From: an uncultured Clostridia bacterium
Lineage (GTDB): Bacteria; Bacillota; Clostridia; Christensenellales; UBA1242
Length of the DNA stretch: 30,307 nucleotides
Direction: 5' to 3'
Assembly: GCA_945937975.1 (NCBI GenBank)
Contig: CAMEUD010000003.1
Coordinates: 1-30,307 of the forward strand
A program made the position numbers and the translations under genes. Shown here in pieces: positions 15,056-21,386 of the stretch. The first letter of the stretch is position 1. Every line of letters starts with the position of its first letter. The notes beneath the pieces are model-generated. The model saw only the letters and a program-made list of their open reading frames with translations. It ran no database searches and was not told the origin of the DNA.

Positions 15056-16522
15056 TTATTGATGATTAAATTTCTTTTCAAAATATTTTATAAGTGCTCT
15101 TTTGGTGTATTCATTTTCGCAATAAGCGAGCCACTTTAAAGTTGCAACATTAATATTTATTCCATCTTTTAGTTCGCAGACAATTTCAACTTTGTCGCCA
15201 TCATTAAGTTTTGTGTATATTGGAGAACGGTTTGGAGAGTCGTTAATAAAGGCATACTTGCAGGAGAACCCAACATCATTGTGTAGTCTAAATGCAAAGT
15301 CAAGAACAGTACTGTTTTCTGGTATTCTTATTCTATCATTACTTGGTGTTATAATTGAAATATATTTTGTTTCAATTCTTCCAGCAATTGTTTCGTCAAG
15401 CATATCAATATCTGTACCCTTGATAGTTCCGTTTTTCATTATTGTGTATTCATGTCTTGAAAGTAAGGTTATATCATATAAGTTTCTTATTTTGTCTTGA
15501 ACTTTAAGGAATTTGTTGCCAAGTTCGTCTTGACTGTATCCAATACAACTAAAAATGGTGTTTAAGTTTGTTTCACTTAATAATTCATATAGTAAAGAAA
15601 GATTGTGAATATTTGTAAGATTTTCATTAAATATAATATAAATATTAAATAATGAAACAAAAACCAAATTGCTTTCTTTTATTTTCTCGATGTTATTAAT
15701 TTCAAATCTTTCAGATATTTCGTCAAAAATTTCTTTTTCTGTCTTTGGTTCAATTAACACTTTAAATAAAGATAGGTTAGATTTTAGTGAAGGTAAATAT
15801 ATTGATATTTCATTCTTAATATAGTCTGTTAGTTGGGAAATGTACACTTTTGCATTGTCATAAAATCTATTTAAAAATGCCAAATATTTTGATGATTTTT
15901 CTTCATTTGAAATCAAAAAACAATAGTTTGTTAATGTGTCATAAAAGTATTTCGTTTTGAGAAGTTTTGCAAGTGGTATTATCCATTTTTCGGTCTCTTT
16001 AACTTTTGCTTCTTTTTTATATTTTGCAAAGCAACAAATAGTTTGAAGGTTGTTTACTCTATCAGCAAATTTAATATAGAACCCAAATTTATTTTGCTTG
16101 CCAAGAGTTATTAATTTTTGATAAGTTTTGTCATCAACTGCAAGTTTCAAAAAGTCTTGTTCAGCATAAAGGTTATTGCTATCAAGTGTGTAATTTTCTT
16201 TTGTTATTGCGGTAACACTGTCCACAATTTCGGCAATTTGTTTGTTAAATTCTGTTTCAATATCTTTTATTGTTACTCCACAATCTTCAACTGTGTCATG
16301 GAGAAGTGCAGAAGCAATCACATCTGTGTTAAAGTCAAGTTTTTCCAATATGCCGGCAACTTCAACTGGGTGAATAATATAAGGGTCGCCACCTTTTCTA
16401 AATTGTCCATTGTGTTTTTCTTTTGCAAAATTATATGCTTTTACAACATTGTAAATATCGGCACTATTTTTGTTTTTTAGGTTTGTAATTATGGTGTTAT
16501 ATTCTTGTTCATAATTAGTCAT
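15056..16522 (-). CDS. RelA/SpoT-like HD-TGS protein with degenerate synthetase region
   Basis: A 488-aa protein with the order of a RelA/SpoT homologue but shorter. The N-terminal HD hydrolase domain is intact in its key motifs: IIHPVEVAGIL (H51), LLHDTVEDCGVT (H75, D76, E79, D80) and IKFADRVNNLQT (D154, N158). Residues about 240-380, where the (p)ppGpp synthetase should be, lack its recognisable catalytic blocks. A TGS domain follows (about 388-450: ITPSNDRIRIPENSTVLDFAFRLHNDVG). No ACT domain is present. It may hydrolyse alarmones or a related nucleotide without making them. The start overlaps the end of the XRE gene by eight bases, with AAAGGA upstream, so they are translationally coupled. 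The fold is well supported, the activity is inference. Confidence 0.8.
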   Translation of the reverse strand: MTNYEQEYNTIITNLKNKNSADIYNVVKAYNFAKEKHNGQFRKGGDPYIIHPVEVAGILEKLDFNTDVIASALLHDTVEDCGVTIKDIETEFNKQIAEIVDSVTAITKENYTLDSNNLYAEQDFLKLAVDDKTYQKLITLGKQNKFGFYIKFADRVNNLQTICCFAKYKKEAKVKETEKWIIPLAKLLKTKYFYDTLTNYCFLISNEEKSSKYLAFLNRFYDNAKVYISQLTDYIKNEISIYLPSLKSNLSLFKVLIEPKTEKEIFDEISERFEINNIEKIKESNLVFVSLFNIYIIFNENLTNIHNLSLLYELLSETNLNTIFSCIGYSQDELGNKFLKVQDKIRNLYDITLLSRHEYTIMKNGTIKGTDIDMLDETIAGRIETKYISIITPSNDRIRIPENSTVLDFAFRLHNDVGFSCKYAFINDSPNRSPIYTKLNDGDKVEIVCELKDGININVATLKWLAYCENEYTKRALIKYFEKKFNHQ

Positions 16523-17489
16523 AATCGGCGTCCTTTATTAAGCGATAATAGTTATCGTCTTCAAAATTACTTACCTTTGCAAACCTAAACATATTTGATT
16601 CAATGCAATTTGAAATGATATTTTTTACACTATCTTCAATAATCTTTTTTTGCTGATATTCACTAAGTCCACTTTCTTTTTGACCGTTATATAATCTTTT
16701 GAATAAAATAATTAATTCATTTACTTCATTTTTGATATTTACATCACTTATACCAAGTGCAAGAAGATTATAAATTTCTCCATCTGGAATTTTTAAAATT
16801 TTGCTAGAAAACAAAATGTATTGAACACATGGTATATGCTCTCTGCCTCTTGAAATTGAATTTACTGTTCCAAGTCCACCAATATAATGACTTTGTGTTG
16901 GGGGATTGTTTAAAATTATCATGCATTTGTCATTGTTGTTTTTTAATGAAACAAAAATTTGTTGGGGATTTTGGTCCAAACTTCCCCAATAGTAATTTGG
17001 AAATTGAGCATAAAATTCTGCAATTTTTTTAACATCACCATTAAACGATGAAAGAGTTTGAAAATATTCTTCAGCTTTTTGCCTATCTACCATAAATAGT
17101 CCAAATGCTTTTACTCCTTTTGGAGATGAAAAATCAATATCATCGACTATTGAAATTATACCAAAAGTTAAGATGTCGTAGTTGTAACTTCCAACTTTTC
17201 CTTTATACGCACTTGAATTATAGTAATAAACTATATATGTTCCAAAATATTTTTTGTAAGAAACATCTTTTGAAATATTAAAGGTGTTTTCTTCCAAGTT
17301 TGTTGTTAAAAATTGGTCGATGTCAATTTTGTATGCCTTTTTTAATTCAAGTAAAAATTGTGCAGAAGGTAAACTTTTCCCGTTGATATAGTTTGCAATA
17401 CTGCCACTTGAAAACCCAGTTTTTTCTGCAATGTCGTGCTGGGAATAAATTCTTGCAAGATGCTTTAAGTTGTTAATAAATTTATCCAT
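16515..17489 (-). CDS. XRE-family transcriptional regulator with a large C-terminal domain
   Basis: A 324-aa protein. The N terminus is a Cro/CI helix-turn-helix: FINNLKHLARIYSQHDIAEKTGFSSGSIANYINGKSLPSAQFLLELKKAY. The remaining 250 residues (KYFGTYIVYYYNSS..., GIISIVDDID, an aromatic and beta-rich central part, then a helical tail) resemble no domain I can name and may sense a ligand. Start 17489 is chosen because AAGGAG lies seven bases upstream; longer in-frame starts lack one. That site is buried in a 12-bp dyad ending one base before the ATG. The gene precedes and overlaps the RSH-like gene, so it probably controls the pair, including itself. Confidence 0.82.
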   Translation of the reverse strand: MDKFINNLKHLARIYSQHDIAEKTGFSSGSIANYINGKSLPSAQFLLELKKAYKIDIDQFLTTNLEENTFNISKDVSYKKYFGTYIVYYYNSSAYKGKVGSYNYDILTFGIISIVDDIDFSSPKGVKAFGLFMVDRQKAEEYFQTLSSFNGDVKKIAEFYAQFPNYYWGSLDQNPQQIFVSLKNNNDKCMIILNNPPTQSHYIGGLGTVNSISRGREHIPCVQYILFSSKILKIPDGEIYNLLALGISDVNIKNEVNELIILFKRLYNGQKESGLSEYQQKKIIEDSVKNIISNCIESNMFRFAKVSNFEDDNYYRLIKDADYD

Positions 17490-17490
17490 A

Positions 17491-17519
17491 AGTGTACTCC
17501 TTTGCATAAAGAATACACT
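17491..17519 (-). promoter_or_regulatory. 12-bp dyad burying the XRE gene's Shine-Dalgarno
   Basis: On the - strand a 29-nt dyad has outer arms AGTGTA / TACACT and inner pairs that make 12 bp in all (two G-U) around a five-base loop. The right arm contains the whole AAGGAG ribosome site, and the dyad ends one base from the ATG. It can act as a translation-blocking RNA hairpin or as a DNA operator for the dimeric regulator. A possible promoter, TTGATT (17533-17538)-N17-TATTCT (17510-17515), overlaps it; an alternative TATAAT lies at 17543-17548. Confidence 0.6.
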
Positions 17520-17605
17520 AAAAATATTCAAAAATCAACAATATTATATTGAATTTACTTATTATATTAAAATATTTAATTAAAGATAATGAGTAAAATT
17601 TAGAA

Positions 17606-18514
17606 TTATATATCTTCTATTTCATCTATAAGCCTATTTACAAGAGTAATTTTGTAATCTTTTGATTTGTCTTTAAAATAAAGAGTATAGATGATAGGAG
17701 ATATTTTATACAAGTTTACATATTCAAGCCCATTAAAATATGAATCAAGAGAGCTTTCGTTTAAAGAAGTCTTAAGTTTTTGCGTTGTGTATTTTAGTGC
17801 TGTTTTATAGTCTTTGATAATTATTGCATCAAAAAATTTGTAAGGGATTAAACAGTCGATATATTTTGTCTCAGTTTCGCTTTCTTTTTTATAGAACTCA
17901 TCATTTATCTTTTCCAAGCCATTTATATTAAAAGTAGACAAAATTTTGCATTTAAGAGAATTGTTTGAATTTGACAAACATTTGATTTTCGTATCATCAA
18001 TTTCAATTTCTTCGCCACTTTGACTATAAAAAACAAAATTTGATGTATCAAATATTGTAAGCATTTTGTTATTTTCATTTTCGCCAAAAATGTATATATA
18101 GTTATTGCTTGTCCAAAATGTGTAATTTGCCATATTTGTTTCGTAAACATATTCACCATTTTGAGATGAAACACAAATTCTATCGGTGTAGCATTTGACA
18201 AGATATTTTACATTTTTTATTTGGCAAGAATAATTTGCTATTGGAGTGGTTGAATATAGTGTAAATAAGTTTAGTTTTATTTCATATCTATCATTAAAAG
18301 AATAAATTTCATAATAGTTTGTATTTTTAAGATTTGCTACTTCAAATTTAACTGCATAAGGAAGCGACATTGTATTTGCTATTGGATATGCAAGAAAAGT
18401 TAAGTTGTTTGCCATATTTTCAATTTCCACAAAATGTTTATTATCTAGTTCATAAGTTTTGTTGTCAATTTGTAGCAAAAAATCATATTGTGATGTTATT
18501 AATATTTTTTTCAT
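17606..18514 (-). CDS. Unrecognised 302-aa protein, probably beta-rich
   Basis: I do not recognise this family. The protein has no signal peptide or membrane helix. It is rich in Tyr, Phe, Asn, Ile and Lys with alternating patterns (YLVKCYTDRICVSSQNGEYVYETN, YIYIFGENENNKMLTIFDTSNFVFYSQSGEEIEID) that suggest repeated beta strands as in a propeller or sandwich, and a more helical C-terminal third (about 225-302). It ends about 75 bases beyond the upstream edge of the XRE regulator's promoter region and is transcribed the same way; divergently, the first membrane paralogue starts at 18633. The start lacks a Shine-Dalgarno but has TATAAT five bases before the ATG. Likely cytoplasmic. It is real by its length and coding pattern. 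Confidence 0.65.
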   Translation of the reverse strand: MKKILITSQYDFLLQIDNKTYELDNKHFVEIENMANNLTFLAYPIANTMSLPYAVKFEVANLKNTNYYEIYSFNDRYEIKLNLFTLYSTTPIANYSCQIKNVKYLVKCYTDRICVSSQNGEYVYETNMANYTFWTSNNYIYIFGENENNKMLTIFDTSNFVFYSQSGEEIEIDDTKIKCLSNSNNSLKCKILSTFNINGLEKINDEFYKKESETETKYIDCLIPYKFFDAIIIKDYKTALKYTTQKLKTSLNESSLDSYFNGLEYVNLYKISPIIYTLYFKDKSKDYKITLVNRLIDEIEDI

Positions 18515-18519
18515 ACTTT

Positions 18520-18548
18520 ATTATATGCCAATATTTTTTGTGTATGAA
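18520..18548 (-). promoter_or_regulatory. Promoter of the 302-aa gene, probably leaderless
   Basis: On the - strand: TTCATA (18543-18548), 17-bp spacer, perfect TATAAT (18520-18525), and five bases to the ATG. No ribosome site fits between. Confidence 0.6.
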
Positions 18549-18571
18549 GGTACTCATAAAAATTTTGGGTA

Positions 18572-18600
18572 TTGACAATATTTCTATAAAGATATAAACT
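18572..18600 (+). promoter_or_regulatory. Promoter of membrane paralogue 1, TTGACA-N17-TAAACT type
   Basis: TTGACA (18572-18577) and TAAACT (18595-18600), 17-bp spacer; AAAAGGAGAAAG follows as the ribosome site before ATG 18633. It lies back to back with the promoter of the 302-aa gene. Confidence 0.7.
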
Positions 18601-18632
18601 TAAAGTAGGGTAAAAGGAGAAAGTATTTTATT

Positions 18633-19406
18633 ATGAATAGTCAAAAATTGGTAAAAGATATTCAAAATTATTGCGATAGTATGAATGCTTATAAAGAAGA
18701 ATTAAAGGAAATTCAAAAAAGACATTCATCACCTGCAACATGGATTTTGGGAAATAGAAACAAGACAATAGCAATGTATGCATTAATTTTATGTTTAATT
18801 GTTTCGCCACTTGCTGTGCTTACACCAAGTTTATTATGGATTTTGGGAGGTGTCGGCATTGGTCTTATTTCAACTTTTGCTGGACTTATTTCTCAAAAAA
18901 TTGCATTAAAAAGCAAAGATAAAGTTGGGAGATATGCTTTAGCTTGTGAAGCAATTGAATACGTTTGGTGTCCAAAAACATACAAAAAGATTTTAAGAAA
19001 AGGATATGTTACATACAAAGACATTGATAAATTAAGAAAAGAAAATGAAAAAAACAAGAACCGTTTTGTAAACTTTTCAAACGAAATTTTGAAAAAATGC
19101 AATGAAAATGCATGTTCAAACAGTGTGGATAGTAAATCTGCATGGTCAAAATTTGCTAATGAATTGCAATGTGAAGGATTTCATAGGGTTGGGGAAGCAA
19201 CAAGAAAATTACTCATAGATTTGGAACAACTTAAAGATATTGATACAAGTTTAATGACAAAAGAAGAACTTAACAAACCAATAATCATAAAAAATTATGA
19301 AGTTGAAGATTTTAAAGTAAATAACAACAAAAAAGCAAATACTCAAACATCAAAAGTATATACAACTGATAAAACTTACGAAAAAGATGATGAATATACA
19401 AAGTAA
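18633..19406 (+). CDS. Two-helix membrane protein with long charged tails, paralogue 1
   Basis: A 257-aa protein of no family that I know. Residues 1-32 form a charged, coil-prone helix (KLVKDIQNYCDSMNAYKEELKEIQKRH). Two hydrophobic helices follow (about 46-64 and 69-90). The rest is a charged, mostly helical domain with FVNFSNEILKKCNENA and ends in a low-complexity Lys/Asn/Thr tail. It is a divergent paralogue of the next gene: GYVTYKDIDKLRKENEKNKNRF matches DGFTYKDLKEYRKCIEDIKYF, and LMTKEELNKPIIIKNYEVEDF matches LSEKKLCEKLPVFTTEKF. It has its own promoter and terminator of the same types as the paralogue, so the whole transcription unit seems duplicated. Location is the cytoplasmic membrane with both ends probably inside. 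Confidence 0.7.
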   Translation: MNSQKLVKDIQNYCDSMNAYKEELKEIQKRHSSPATWILGNRNKTIAMYALILCLIVSPLAVLTPSLLWILGGVGIGLISTFAGLISQKIALKSKDKVGRYALACEAIEYVWCPKTYKKILRKGYVTYKDIDKLRKENEKNKNRFVNFSNEILKKCNENACSNSVDSKSAWSKFANELQCEGFHRVGEATRKLLIDLEQLKDIDTSLMTKEELNKPIIIKNYEVEDFKVNNNKKANTQTSKVYTTDKTYEKDDEYTK

Positions 19407-19417
19407 TAAAAAAAAAG

Positions 19418-19443
19418 ACTTGCAAATATTGGCAAGTTTTTTT
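19418..19443 (+). terminator. Terminator after membrane paralogue 1
   Basis: Stem ACTTGC (19418-19423) / GCAAGT (19432-19437) with A run before and T run to 19443. It uses the same ACTTGC arm as the terminator of the next gene. Confidence 0.8.
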
Positions 19444-19453
19444 GTATTGCATA

Positions 19454-19482
19454 TTGACAAAATTTTTATGTAAGATTAAACT
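19454..19482 (+). promoter_or_regulatory. Promoter of membrane paralogue 2, TTGACA-N17-TAAACT type
   Basis: TTGACA (19454-19459) and TAAACT (19477-19482), 17-bp spacer, 20 bases before ATG 19503. Both hexamers and the spacing are identical to those of the paralogue's promoter. Confidence 0.7.
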
Positions 19483-19502
19483 ATAAAAGAAAGTTGGCTG
19501 TT

Positions 19503-20309
19503 ATGAAAGAAATTGATAATATTAAAAATTTAATTAAAGTGCTTGATGAATCACATATAAAAGTAAATGATTATGCAAAAACAAAAAAATCATACAAAAA
19601 AGTTAGTTGGGGTTCATTCTTCCACAGGGGTTGGATAATTGACTCATTAATGTTTTTGGTATTTGTTGGTGCATCAATTGGGTTTTTTGTTTCGCCATTG
19701 ATACCTTCAAGTATGATTGCATTGTCTTTTGTTATTGTTCCAGTTGTTGGTGCTATGTCATTAATGATATCAAAAGCAATAAGAATAATGATGCAGAACA
19801 AATTTGAAGATGGTCAAAAAGAAGAAAGTTGTGTTCAAAAACTTTTGGATATTGGTAATGAAATGGAAACTGCATCAATGCTTCTTGAACACAAATACAA
19901 AGATTTGCTTAATGTTAAAGATGGTTTTACTTACAAAGACTTGAAAGAATATAGAAAATGTATTGAAGATATAAAATATTTTTGTGGCGACAAATTGAAG
20001 GAATTGACAAAATCTATTCAACAAGTTGATGGTAATAAAAACAGTGATGGACAAAATATGTGGGTAGAAGTTAAAGATATTGTTTGCTCACAAATGAATA
20101 ATATTATGACTGCAACTCATGAGTGTCAAAAGGATGAAATAAAATATCAAAATATTGATTTAGCAAATTTGAGTGAGAAAAAACTTTGTGAAAAATTACC
20201 AGTATTCACAACCGAAAAATTTAGTCAACAAACAAAAGAACACAAAAATATTTATTCAAAGCAATATGTACAAAAACATAAAGAAAAAACAGAAGAGTTT
20301 AATAAATAA
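19503..20309 (+). CDS. Two-helix membrane protein with long charged tails, paralogue 2
   Basis: A 268-aa divergent paralogue of the preceding gene with the same layout: a charged N-terminal helix, two hydrophobic helices (about 45-66 and 72-93: IIDSLMFLVFVGASIGFFVS and SSMIALSFVIVPVVGAMSLM), then a long helical, charged cytoplasmic part (TYKDLKEYRKCIEDIKYF, LKELTKSIQQVDG) and a Lys/Gln-rich tail. ATG 19503 is preferred over TTG 19494 because AAAGAAAG sits at a workable distance only for the ATG. Function is unknown; a membrane-tethered scaffold or envelope-stress component would be a guess. The following gene encodes a DNA-binding protein but is separated by a terminator. Confidence 0.7.
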   Translation: MKEIDNIKNLIKVLDESHIKVNDYAKTKKSYKKVSWGSFFHRGWIIDSLMFLVFVGASIGFFVSPLIPSSMIALSFVIVPVVGAMSLMISKAIRIMMQNKFEDGQKEESCVQKLLDIGNEMETASMLLEHKYKDLLNVKDGFTYKDLKEYRKCIEDIKYFCGDKLKELTKSIQQVDGNKNSDGQNMWVEVKDIVCSQMNNIMTATHECQKDEIKYQNIDLANLSEKKLCEKLPVFTTEKFSQQTKEHKNIYSKQYVQKHKEKTEEFNK

Positions 20310-20313
20310 AAAT

Positions 20314-20345
20314 AAAAACTTGCAAAAAGGTTGCAAGTTTTTTTA
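20314..20345 (+). terminator. Terminator after membrane paralogue 2
   Basis: Stem AAAAACTTGCAA / TTGCAAGTTTTT with a five-base loop (20326-20330) and trailing T run. The core arm ACTTGC is shared with the terminator at 19418. Confidence 0.9.
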
Positions 20346-20414
20346 TTTACTATTTATTTATGCATAGTTTAACTTTTTTTATTTTGTCAATAATTTTAAA
20401 AAAGGTAGGGCAAA

Positions 20415-21248
20415 ATGAAAAGTTATTCACAATGGACAGATGAAGAAGTTATCAAATTGTTTAGATTTATAGAAGACGGCAAAAAACAAAATCATAATTT
20501 GTCAGGAATGTTTAGTTTGTATGCAAAAATAACAAACAGAAAACCAAACAGTGTTAGAAATTATTATTATGCTGAATTAAATGAGTTAGAAAATAATAAG
20601 GAAAGAAGAAAAAATTTGGGTATAGATATTTCACTTCATCAAAAAGTGGAACAAAAAGAATTTACGGAAGATGAAACCGAAAATTTAGTGCTTGAAATTT
20701 TGAGATTAACGAGCAAAGGTATTTCTGTGAGAAAAGCTTGTATGCAACTCGCTGATGGAGATATTAACAAAATGGTAAGATTACAAAATAAGTTTAGGGC
20801 AGTTGTTGTAAAAAATAAACCACTTTATGACAAATGTTTAAACATATTAAAATTAGATAAACCAAAAGCAAAACTACAAAAACCAAACAATGTTATAAGT
20901 TTTGCAAATCCAAAAAACTTATTAAGTGATAGTGATATAAACAGTTTGTTTATGGGGCTCGTGAGATTGGTTCAAAAACAAACGGAAGAAAGAGTGATAA
21001 GAGAAAATGGTGGAATTGGCGTAAAAGCAAACGAAGCATTAAAACGAATGATAATCAAAATAAATGAAAAGGAAAAAGAGATTAAAAATTTGCAAAAATT
21101 ATTTAGATTAGAAAGTTTAAAAAATCAAAAATTAAATACAGAAATTCAAGATTTACGCATAAAAAATGCAGAAAAATGTAATAAAAATAAAAAATTAAAA
21201 GAATTTACTCAAAAATTTGAAAATAAAGAAATAACAAAAATAAATTAA
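20415..21248 (+). CDS. DNA-binding protein with two Myb/SANT-like segments and a C-terminal coiled coil
   Basis: A 277-aa protein. Residues 5-55 (SQWTDEEVIKLFRFIEDGKKQNHNLSGMFSLYAKITNRKPNSVRNYYYAEL) have the Trp and three-helix spacing of Myb/SANT domains and recall the RsfA-like regulators of endospore formers. A second similar segment follows at about 79-133 (KEFTEDETENLVLEILRLTSKGISVRKACMQLADGD...LQNKFRAVV). Then comes a basic linker with a stretch around NPKNLLSDSDINSLFMGLVRLVQKQTEER, and a Lys/Glu-rich coiled coil from about 205 to the end. The Shine-Dalgarno is AAGGTAGGG. It looks like a dimeric or higher-order regulator or nucleoid-associated protein; targets are unknown. Confidence 0.72.
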   Translation: MKSYSQWTDEEVIKLFRFIEDGKKQNHNLSGMFSLYAKITNRKPNSVRNYYYAELNELENNKERRKNLGIDISLHQKVEQKEFTEDETENLVLEILRLTSKGISVRKACMQLADGDINKMVRLQNKFRAVVVKNKPLYDKCLNILKLDKPKAKLQKPNNVISFANPKNLLSDSDINSLFMGLVRLVQKQTEERVIRENGGIGVKANEALKRMIIKINEKEKEIKNLQKLFRLESLKNQKLNTEIQDLRIKNAEKCNKNKKLKEFTQKFENKEITKIN

Positions 21249-21283
21249 TTATTATTAATTTTATTGCTGTTTTAAAATTAATA

Positions 21284-21312
21284 TTTACAATTCTTTCAAT
21301 GTGTGATACTCT
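21284..21312 (+). promoter_or_regulatory. Possible promoter of the ABC transporter gene
   Basis: TTTACA (21284-21289), 17-bp spacer, extended -10 TGATACTCT with TACTCT at 21307-21312; the start codon is 75 bases downstream. The surrounding 138-bp gap otherwise shows only AT-rich sequence and a weak AT-only hairpin at 21242-21261. Confidence 0.4.
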
Positions 21313-21386
21313 AAAAAAAAGAAATAACATAGATAATAATAAAATGTAGACTAAAATTTACAATATTCTTTTGTGGGAGAATTAAG

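Noticed and set aside
15056..17489. XRE plus RSH-like pair as a toxin-antitoxin (toxSAS-like) module
   Set aside because: toxSAS toxins are small active alarmone synthetases. Here the synthetase region is degenerate, the HD hydrolase is intact and both proteins are large.
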